Shown here: positions 33,321 to 40,007 of the stretch, piece after piece
Numbering within the stretch: the first letter of the stretch is position 1
Layout: the number at the start of each line of letters is the position of its first letter
NCBI GenBank assembly: GCA_900316445.1
Contig: ONCZ01000023.1
Coordinates: 1 to 64,000, forward strand
Length of the DNA: 64,000 bases
Direction of reading: 5' to 3'
Origin: an uncultured Prevotellaceae bacterium
Lineage (GTDB): Bacteria; Bacteroidota; Bacteroidia; Bacteroidales; Bacteroidaceae
Made by a program: the position numbers and the translations under genes
Notes under the pieces: model-generated
Told to the model about the DNA's origin: nothing
Database searches by the model: none
What the model saw: only the letters and a program-made list of their open reading frames with translations

Positions 33321-34606
33321 TGGACAGGCTTTGGAATAGGAACTATATCAAGGTGATGATAGCGAACTTCTCGCTGTTCTTCGCATTCTATGTCCTGACT
33401 CCATTGCTGCCGCTCTATCTGAGTGAACATTTCGGCGCAACAAAGGACGTGATCGGCCTCGTGCTCTCGGGCTACACCATCACGGCTTTGTTGTGCCGGC
33501 CTTTCAGCGGATACATCGTCGACTCCTTCTCCCGCAAGACGGTGCTGATGGTCTGCTTCGGCACCTTCGCCATTTTCTTTGCAGGTTATCTCGCCGCTTC
33601 AACCCTCCTGCTGTTCACCATTGTCCGCACCCTCCACGGCGGGCCCTTCGGCGCCCTGACCGTCTCCAACTCGACTGTCGCCATCGACGTGCTGCCCTCC
33701 AGCCGCCGTACCGAGGGCATCGGCTACTACGGTCTCTCCAACAACCTCGCTATGGCTATCGCGCCCACCGTCGGCATCTTCATCTACAAGTTCACCGCCA
33801 GCTTCGAGTTCCTTTTCTGGCTGGCCTTCATCGTGGCCTGCCTCGGCTGGCTTGTCGATGCCACGGTATCATTGCCCCCTAAGTTAGGGGGCGACAGGGG
33901 TCTGAACAAGAGAACATACCTCAGCACTTCTTCAGACCACCAACCCCCTAACTTAGGGGGCTTGCCCAAACTTTCTTGGGATCGTTTCTTCCTCGTCCGG
34001 GGCTGGCTCCTGGGTCTCAACATGGTGGCCTTCGGTTTCAGTTTCGGCGTGCTCAGCAACTACCTCGCCATCTACGGCAAGGAGGTCATGGGCATCACCG
34101 GCGGCACGGGCACCTACTTCATGCTCTGTTCCATCGGCCTGATCCTCTCCCGTCTGCAGGGAGGAAAGGCTCTCCGCGAAGGCCGTCTCACCTTCAACGC
34201 CGGATCCGGTATGGTCATCTCGTTGGTGGGTTATACGATTTTTATCCTATTGCCAACAGTATCCTCACTCCTCACTCCACACTCCTCACTCCTCGTAAAT
34301 ACCGGCTACTACGGCTCCGCCCTCCTCATCGGCCTCGGCAACGGCCACATGTGGCCCGCCTTCCAGAACATGACCATCAACGTGGCCCGTAACAACCAGC
34401 GCGGCACCGCCAACTCCACCATCCTCATCTCCTGGGACATCGGCATGGGTCTCGGCATCCTCGTCGGAGGTGTCATCTCCGAACTCCTCGGCTACGGTGC
34501 TGCTTTCTGGACCGTCGTCCTCGTCAACGCCGCTGGTGTCGCCTGTTTCTTCCTCGCCACCAAGTCCTTCTTCCTCCAGCGCAACCTCAACCCCACCGTC
34601 AGGTAG
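33317..34606 (+). CDS. MFS transporter with an in-frame REP insertion
   Basis: 429 residues, about 12 hydrophobic segments, with the MFS loop motif near 70 (GYIVDSFSRKTVLM). Likely a sugar or drug exporter/importer; substrate unknown. The central cytoplasmic loop (about residues 186-215) is made of an inverted pair of REP-like repeats (33874-33961). A later loop (LTPHSSLLVNT, near 315-330) comes from a CTCACTCC slippage repeat, so two kinds of repeat have lengthened loops without breaking the protein. Coupled to the GH9 gene, which suggests uptake of its products. Confidence 0.85.
   Translation: MMDRLWNRNYIKVMIANFSLFFAFYVLTPLLPLYLSEHFGATKDVIGLVLSGYTITALLCRPFSGYIVDSFSRKTVLMVCFGTFAIFFAGYLAASTLLLFTIVRTLHGGPFGALTVSNSTVAIDVLPSSRRTEGIGYYGLSNNLAMAIAPTVGIFIYKFTASFEFLFWLAFIVACLGWLVDATVSLPPKLGGDRGLNKRTYLSTSSDHQPPNLGGLPKLSWDRFFLVRGWLLGLNMVAFGFSFGVLSNYLAIYGKEVMGITGGTGTYFMLCSIGLILSRLQGGKALREGRLTFNAGSGMVISLVGYTIFILLPTVSSLLTPHSSLLVNTGYYGSALLIGLGNGHMWPAFQNMTINVARNNQRGTANSTILISWDIGMGLGILVGGVISELLGYGAAFWTVVLVNAAGVACFFLATKSFFLQRNLNPTVR
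33874..33961. repeat. In-frame inverted pair of REP-like palindromes in the MFS gene
   Basis: Forward unit 33874-33907 (GCCCCCTAAGTTAGGGGGC then GGGGTCTGAAC) and reverse unit 33931-33961 (TTCAGACC then CCCCCTAACTTAGGGGG). Confidence 0.85.
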
Positions 34607-34621
34607 ACAACAAATAAACGA

Positions 34622-34661
34622 GACCCGCATCCTCTCGTGATGCGAGTCCCGTCCGGTTTTT
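34622..34661 (+). terminator. Terminator after the MFS gene
   Basis: GACCCGCATC (34622-34631) pairs with GATGCGAGTC (34639-34648) with one mismatch; CGGTTTTT follows. Confidence 0.65.
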
Positions 34662-34664
34662 CAT

Positions 34665-34712
34665 TCCCCTCCTAAGTTAGGAGGGGTGTCCGTCAGGGCG
34701 GGGTGGTCTGAA
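34665..34712. repeat. REP-like unit (single)
   Basis: CCCCTCCTAAGTTAGGAGGGG followed by a longer tail ending GGTCTGAAG, just past the terminator and before the end of the broken HU gene. Confidence 0.8.
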
Positions 34713-34715
34713 GAC

Positions 34716-35194
34716 TTACCCGTTGCCTCCTGCATTGTCTGCCTGCGGCGCGAGTACGTAGCTGATCGGTGTCTTGTTCTGGAAGCGCTTCTGCTTCCCG
34801 CCTACAGTTCTGATGACGCTCTGCACCACGTAGCCCCACTCGAAGACGCACTCCTTCTTCAGCGCACGCGAGGTGAGCTGCTCGCCCTTGGTGTTCTCGG
34901 GCGTGAAGTTGATGCGGATGCCGTTGATCATCGCGTCGGCACCACCGGCCACGGCCGTCTCGATGTCGTTCTTGCCGTTGCCCTGACCATAAGACACTTC
35001 ACCATCTCTCCGAGCACCAAGTTACACATCTCCTCCGAGGAGATCTTGCCGTGCTCCGTCATGTGCTTTGCCAGACCCTTCAGGTTCAAGGGCTCCTTGG
35101 CATCGACCTCGGCGAACCACTTGCCGAAGGCCGTTGAGTCATCATTCGTGTTCTGACGAAGGTTGATGACCATTGGAATGTTTGATCTTGCCAT
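34716..35194 (-). pseudogene. Broken HU-like paralogue
   Basis: Begins MARSNIPMVINLRQNTNDDSTAFGKWFAEV, nearly identical to the gene at 113-655. After LGEMVKC the frame shifts. The rest continues in another frame from GQGNGKNDIETAVAGG to the usual KTPISYVLAPQ end. Compared with the intact copy about 67 bp are missing, including the codons for the GLGTFYP strand, so the HU core is lost. A paralogous duplication followed by a deletion is the simplest history. Confidence 0.88.
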
Positions 35195-35263
35195 TTTGTT
35201 GTGTTTTTTATGGTATTAGATCTTACGCGGCGAACTACTCCGGGTCACCGCCTCCCGCTTGTT

Positions 35264-35301
35264 CCCCTCCTGAGTTAGGAGGGGCCAGGGGTGGTCTGAA
35301 C
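35264..35301. repeat. REP-like unit (single)
   Basis: CCCCTCCTGAGTTAGGAGGGG, then CCAGGGGTGGTCTGAAC, upstream of the broken HU gene. The 35195-35511 gap otherwise holds only this and the palindrome at 35415-35447. Confidence 0.8.
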
Positions 35302-35414
35302 AAGCTCTTTTGCCGTCTTCCCTTACCCCTTGTTATCTGCCTACAAAGTTACAACTTTTTTCTGAAACTACCAAACATTTTGCCAATTATTTTGTTAAAA
35401 AGTATCAATAATAC

Positions 35415-35447
35415 ATCTCACAACAGGGACAGTCCCCATTGTGAGAT
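35415..35447. repeat. Palindromic repeat, copy 2 (GGGACAGTCC core)
   Basis: ATCTCACAA (35415-35423) pairs with TTGTGAGAT (35439-35447). Same core and position relative to HU as 716-740. Confidence 0.65.
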
Positions 35448-35511
35448 AATATGTAACACCTCTTACCCATTTATTCGGATTCTTTCGATTCTCTCTCTAA
35501 TCTTTCTTTTT

Positions 35512-35676
35512 TTATTCTATGATACTCCTCTTTATCCGTGGCACACCATTCTGGTCTATACTTGTATACATAAGTATAATTCCAAGTCCGACTAGAATCG
35601 CTATTGGTGCAATCACAATGCCACCAGTCAAGATCAAAATTAATATGACCCAAGCCCCAATTGCAATTTTCTCCAT
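35512..35676 (-). CDS. Small membrane protein, possibly frameshifted
   Basis: 54 residues from the ATG at 35676 with two hydrophobic stretches (IGAWVILILILTGGIVIAPIAILVGLGIIL). Past residue 37 the overlapping frame (ending at 35471) reads YKYRPEWCATDKEEYHRIKKERL..., a more natural hydrophilic tail. A one-base shift may therefore have shortened the protein. Function unknown. Confidence 0.45.
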   Translation of the reverse strand: MEKIAIGAWVILILILTGGIVIAPIAILVGLGIILMYTSIDQNGVPRIKRSIIE

Positions 35677-35737
35677 ACGCTTTATTATTTGTTCAACATT
35701 AATTATCGAGTGCAAATATCCCCGTGTGTACATGAGA

Positions 35738-36946
35738 TTATATGACCTCCAGAATCAGGCCGAGATGATACTCCACGATGCCTTCTTGATAGGTGGTATC
35801 AGTCACTTGAACCAGGGCACTTTCCCTGTCCTTATGATAACCGACGAACAGCCGGAGTGCGTCGTAGCGTCGCAGATAGCGCTTGCCGTCTGATTCATCC
35901 AGATAGGTATAGCGATTAAGCGTTGTCTGCTTCAACTCCCGGTATTCAATCTTTTTCCTTCCTTTGATAATTTCATCGAAATACTCTTTCTTGATATTGA
36001 GCGTCAACACCTTCATACCCGTTGTGTCAAAGGTGGACTTTGCCTTGACGATACGTTTCTCCAGACATTCCAACTGCGGGTTATAGGTATAGCCCACGAT
36101 GCTGCCGTCCATGATCTTCTGGATGATGACATCCACCACGGGCAAAGGCACAACGAACCATTCCTGCGGCTGGTGCTCCATTCCATTTTCATCATATACC
36201 ATCACTTGGAACTGCACAGGCTTAAGCAACAGATGGATTAAGTCTTCCAATTTCTGCGAGTTCATATTCACCACCTTATACTTGGCCTCAATCTTTACAG
36301 GAGCCATCAGATAGGTGGAATCATTCTCTGCATTGGCGATACGCTGCTCTACGGTATTAGTGGTAAAGCCTATCTTATACAGGTTCTTCTCGGCTTTGAC
36401 AGCTGGATCTTCAGATAGCGAAGAGAGCACATAGATATAACCTGTTACCTTGTCATCTGAGGTAACATCCGAATTCTTGAAATACTTGTTCTCACTCTCG
36501 GATTGCAACTCTGTGACTGCATAGCCATCACCCACAACGCTTTTTCGGAGGGTCTGAAGAAGAATATCCGATTCAGTCCCATTCTCATAAACACATCGTG
36601 TCCTGGCATCCGGCAAAGAGTTACTGCTTTTCTTCTTTTCACCAATCTTCTCCAACAGCAACATCTGACCACTCACGAAGTAGAACCTTCCTTCTAATAG
36701 TGTAGCCGTCTTATTGATTTTCATTAATGAGCGAAGACCTTGCTTCAGTTCCCGATGCACTTTAGCGAATAAAGGCCTGTAATCCTCGAAATTCTCACAG
36801 AGTTTATGCTGGGCCACGTAGTCAGGCTTCTTCTTGGCAATCACCCTTCGCATATCCTGAGGGATGTCGAAAAGCTTTGCCTCGTCATAGCTCGCCTTCA
36901 ATAGCGGATCGTCGAAAATCTCTTCCAGTTCCTTGTCTATATCCAT
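35738..36946 (-). CDS. GIY-YIG nuclease-like protein with C-terminal ASCH domain
   Basis: 402 residues. N-terminal EEIFDDPLL motif at 7-15, shared with the next upstream small protein. The middle has a GIY-YIG/T5orf172-type domain (GYIYVLSS...NLYKIGFTTNTVEQRIANAEND, about 170-215). The end has an ASCH-type RNA/nucleotide-binding domain (KVLTLNIKKEYFDEIIKGRKKIEYREL, about 310-340). Probably the nuclease or effector of a restriction-like system. It is last in the helicase operon and overlaps the 77-aa gene by 10 bp. Confidence 0.75.
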   Translation of the reverse strand: MDIDKELEEIFDDPLLKASYDEAKLFDIPQDMRRVIAKKKPDYVAQHKLCENFEDYRPLFAKVHRELKQGLRSLMKINKTATLLEGRFYFVSGQMLLLEKIGEKKKSSNSLPDARTRCVYENGTESDILLQTLRKSVVGDGYAVTELQSESENKYFKNSDVTSDDKVTGYIYVLSSLSEDPAVKAEKNLYKIGFTTNTVEQRIANAENDSTYLMAPVKIEAKYKVVNMNSQKLEDLIHLLLKPVQFQVMVYDENGMEHQPQEWFVVPLPVVDVIIQKIMDGSIVGYTYNPQLECLEKRIVKAKSTFDTTGMKVLTLNIKKEYFDEIIKGRKKIEYRELKQTTLNRYTYLDESDGKRYLRRYDALRLFVGYHKDRESALVQVTDTTYQEGIVEYHLGLILEVI

Positions 36947-37170
36947 ACGTCAAATCCTTTTTTGCGTAGTGAGGTCATAGCAGCATACATCATTTTCTCT
37001 TTCAGGTCACCCTCATTTCTGGGTTCCCTTCCGTGTTTAGCTATCCACTCATTCACCTCTGCCAGTTTCTGTTGCATCCTGTCGTCAGCCGTAGGAGCTG
37101 CAGCCCTGGGGCGAACACCTTCCAATAGTGGATCATCAAAGATCTCTAATAATTCTTTTGGCCATTCCAT
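36937..37170 (-). CDS. Small protein sharing the EIFDDPLL motif
   Basis: 77 residues: LLEIFDDPLLEGVRP at 6-20, then a helical part (MQQKLAEVNEWIAKHGREPRNEGDLKEKMMYAAM) similar to the repeats found beside SF2 helicases. It lies between the helicase (4 bp away) and the GIY-YIG gene. The shared motif may be a docking peptide for a common partner. Confidence 0.65.
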   Translation of the reverse strand: MEWPKELLEIFDDPLLEGVRPRAAAPTADDRMQQKLAEVNEWIAKHGREPRNEGDLKEKMMYAAMTSLRKKGFDVWI

Positions 37171-37173
37171 ACG

Positions 37174-39201
37174 CTATCCCTCATAGTCTAAACCCATCAT
37201 GTGACGGATCTTCTCATTCTTGATCTTCTGATAGGCGACAGCCAGTTCCCTCACCTTCGGGTCTGGGTCATCCACTGACGGCACTCGCCCGTCATGTTCT
37301 GCCACATATTTCTTCAACGGTCCCTTGAAGAGCTTGATGGCCTGCTCCATCGTCATGTCATACTTTTGTTCTGCGATGGTGTCCTGAATCACTTTCAGCG
37401 TTTTGGCATCCACAGACTTCGAGATTATCTCGTAGGCTCGCTGGAAGGGGTTGATGGTGTCAATCAGATTGATGCTCAACTTGTCGATATTGATAAACCT
37501 GTTGGCAATCTTAATCAGTCTGTTACCTTCGCTGGGCTTGTCATCATCATCGCCAGTTGCTGACATGGTGATGGGATTGCCCTTATCATCCACGATGTCA
37601 TTACCCTTAATGACCGTATCAAGCAGCACACGTTGACGCACTTCTTCCACCTCTCCGTCGGTCAGATCCGGATAACGCTCACGTATCACCTTCGGTATCA
37701 GATGCTGGGTGATGGTCTCTGCCGTGGTAGAGCCGCTGATGGCCTTCACCACCATATCGTCTTGCAGGATTGCAGCCTTCAGATCGTCGAGCTGGCTTTC
37801 CACGATGGTCTTGGTCTTGGCGCTGGAGAGAGGTTTCAGTCCCTCCACCACGATGGTATGTGTCAAATCCTCATCCGGCTCTTCCTCATCCTTGACGGTC
37901 TTGAACTTCCAGCTCGGAGCCATCACCTGCTCCATCAGCAGCGAGGCCGTAATGGCTTTCAGAAAATCATTCACAGCCACCTTTACCTCTGCCTGCTCAG
38001 CCTCAGGCATGGCGATCATATTCACGAAGCGGGCTGTCTTCTTACCTTCGCAGTCGCGTGTACATCTTCCAATGATCTGTATCACCTCAGTCAGCGAACC
38101 TCTCACGCCAATAGTCAGACATACCTCGCACCATTGCCAGTCAAATCCCTCTTTGGCTGTGCCTAAGGCGATAATGACATCTATGTCATCACGATTCTTG
38201 ATATTCTGCAGATAGCCCTGCACCATATTGCGCTCTTTCAGACTGTCTTCCACCAGATCGGCTACCTTCAGCAAACGACCGTCAGCCGTCCTGACAGAGT
38301 AAATGCCGGTATTATAATCCTTTGCCTCCAGTTTACCGATCACTTTCATGATCTCAGCCGTTTCCTGATACTTACCCAGACCAGTCGCAGCCCGTTGGTT
38401 CACGCTGGGAATATGGATGATGGTCTTCTTCGTGGTGTCGAGCACTTCGCCAATATGGTCCAGATACGATCCGTGATAGAAGTGGTAGCCCAAGATCAGA
38501 TTCTTCAAATACTTGTAACCGTTCAGCTGCTGATAATAATTGTAGGTAATGGGATAGAACTTCGCTTCATCCTCAGCCCTCAATACTGGTATGCCGTCGC
38601 CTCTGAAATAAGAACCAGTCATCGCCACGATATGCCCGGAAGAATTGTTCATCACCCTGCGCACCACATCGCCCAAGTTCGAGTTGGCATCAGCGCTGGT
38701 ATGGTGGAATTCGTCGATAGCCAACAGCACATGATTGAACGCATCGTCGTTCAGTTCCTTCATGCCATTACGCAGGGTGGCATGGGCACAGACCAGTATC
38801 TGCGCCCTGTCGTATTGGAAGAACTCCAAGAAGCGTCCTTTCTTATCCGATTCGTTCTTCACGTCCGTCAGATTGAAATAGGGCGGCACGATCCAGTTGG
38901 TAAAGAAGCCGCCATTCACCAGATTGGTATCCTTAAAAGATCGCCCGATACTCTTCTCAGGCACAGCCACCACCACTTTCTTAATACCCTGATGGGCCAA
39001 CTTATCCAACGCGATATACATCAGCGCCCGGCTCTTGCCTGAGGCAGGAGGAGCCTTGATCAGCAGAAAGCGTTTCTTGCGGTGTTCGTAGGCCATCGCT
39101 TGCATCTCACGCATGCCCAAGGGGTTCACGGCTGTAGCCGCACCCGTCTGTTGATAATGGATATCAACAATACTGTTACTTGTCTGAAATGTCTGAATCA
39201 T
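37174..39201 (-). CDS. SF2 (DEAD/DEAH-type) helicase of a restriction-like island
   Basis: 675 residues. Walker A KAPPASGKSRAL near 49-60, Walker B/DExH variant IDEFHHTSAD near 165, helicase C-terminal motifs GTAKEGFDWQW and VIQIIGRCTRDCEG near 345-385. Translocase or helicase on DNA, as in type I/III and related restriction systems. It is transcribed with the 77-aa and GIY-YIG genes. A short inverted-repeat element lies immediately upstream (39226-39296). Confidence 0.85.
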   Translation of the reverse strand: MIQTFQTSNSIVDIHYQQTGAATAVNPLGMREMQAMAYEHRKKRFLLIKAPPASGKSRALMYIALDKLAHQGIKKVVVAVPEKSIGRSFKDTNLVNGGFFTNWIVPPYFNLTDVKNESDKKGRFLEFFQYDRAQILVCAHATLRNGMKELNDDAFNHVLLAIDEFHHTSADANSNLGDVVRRVMNNSSGHIVAMTGSYFRGDGIPVLRAEDEAKFYPITYNYYQQLNGYKYLKNLILGYHFYHGSYLDHIGEVLDTTKKTIIHIPSVNQRAATGLGKYQETAEIMKVIGKLEAKDYNTGIYSVRTADGRLLKVADLVEDSLKERNMVQGYLQNIKNRDDIDVIIALGTAKEGFDWQWCEVCLTIGVRGSLTEVIQIIGRCTRDCEGKKTARFVNMIAMPEAEQAEVKVAVNDFLKAITASLLMEQVMAPSWKFKTVKDEEEPDEDLTHTIVVEGLKPLSSAKTKTIVESQLDDLKAAILQDDMVVKAISGSTTAETITQHLIPKVIRERYPDLTDGEVEEVRQRVLLDTVIKGNDIVDDKGNPITMSATGDDDDKPSEGNRLIKIANRFINIDKLSINLIDTINPFQRAYEIISKSVDAKTLKVIQDTIAEQKYDMTMEQAIKLFKGPLKKYVAEHDGRVPSVDDPDPKVRELAVAYQKIKNEKIRHMMGLDYEG

Positions 39202-39268
39202 AACAGAATATCTTTATGATGTGTCAGCGCTTGTATTTCAAAAGATATTCTCTACGTTTGTCTGTCTG

Positions 39269-39289
39269 CGGCCAAGCTTAAGAGACGTT
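39269..39289. repeat. CGGCCAAGC...GACGTT element, copy 1
   Basis: CGGCCAAGCTTAAGAGACGT upstream of the helicase gene. Nearly the same sequence is at 42962-42982, with looser copies at 42815-42838 and, inverted, at 42858-42878. Here CAGCGCTTG at about 39231-39239 forms the other arm of a short inverted repeat. Confidence 0.6.
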
Positions 39290-39316
39290 TCGAATTCTTA
39301 GTTTTGTTGCGCTATG

Positions 39317-39811
39317 TTATTTGTCTTCTGTCAGCATCTTTGCTGTCAATTCAAAGTCATCAATAATTGCTTGGGTCATAGGGTTTCGGTTTTCAACAAT
39401 GATAGCAGCATATATCCCCTGACCTTCTATCACAGCACTTGCTGTCTTTATGGTAAACCGTTCTGGTTCTGCAGATTCCTCAAACCAACGCAAGAACAGT
39501 CGGTTGCGTGCAGCCTCACGGCTATCACTGGTATCACACATATAAAGCAAGCCGTCTAAGTTCTCACGGAAGAACGCATCGACAATAATAAGTGTCGTAT
39601 TCTTTACATCCGGATCGTATGAAGCATGGAGTTTATTTTGATTACTGATGGACAACTGATAAGTTTCGCATCCACCAAGAGGGTCGTTCTCGATAAAACC
39701 AATGCCATAAATGACACCCTTAGCAGTCTGAAACACATAATCGCCATCATCTGCCCGTTTGACCAGATATGGCGATTTCGTGTTAATATAATCTAAGGAA
39801 AGATCGTTCAT
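39317..39811 (-). CDS. DUF6169-like protein
   Basis: 164 residues from the ATG at 39811 (an overlapping GTG is one codon earlier). Resembles DUF6169 proteins: VYGIGF-like and YQLSISN strands, then DAFFRENLDGLLYMCDTSDSREAARNRLFLRWFE. No catalytic motif known. It follows a 40-aa gene by 5 bp in a two-gene unit with its own promoter, an arrangement like a toxin-antitoxin pair, which remains a guess. Confidence 0.6.
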   Translation of the reverse strand: MNDLSLDYINTKSPYLVKRADDGDYVFQTAKGVIYGIGFIENDPLGGCETYQLSISNQNKLHASYDPDVKNTTLIIVDAFFRENLDGLLYMCDTSDSREAARNRLFLRWFEESAEPERFTIKTASAVIEGQGIYAAIIVENRNPMTQAIIDDFELTAKMLTEDK

Positions 39812-39816
39812 CACCC

Positions 39817-39939
39817 CTATGCTGTTGTGTACAGATTTGTTACATCAGCATATTTCGCTTCGAACTTTTCTTCCCAAGCCTTCTTACGATTCAGTGCGTT
39901 CTTAAAACGCTTCAGTGCTTCTTCCTTTGTCAGTTTCAT
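39817..39939 (-). CDS. 40-aa partner of the DUF6169-like gene
   Basis: MKLTKEEALKRFKNALNRKK..., 40 residues, highly charged helix. It has its own promoter (39996-39965) and is followed after 5 bp by the DUF6169-like gene. Confidence 0.6.
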   Translation of the reverse strand: MKLTKEEALKRFKNALNRKKAWEEKFEAKYADVTNLYTTA

Positions 39940-39964
39940 AATCTACTCCTTTGCAATTTCACTG

Positions 39965-39996
39965 CAAAGATACGGACTTTATCTGTAACTTCCAAA
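39965..39996 (-). promoter_or_regulatory. Promoter of the 40-aa/DUF6169-like pair
   Basis: Minus strand TTTG (39996-39993), 20 bp, TATCTTTG (39972-39965). Leader about 20 nt. Confidence 0.7.
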
Positions 39997-40007
39997 TTTT
40001 TTCTTGA

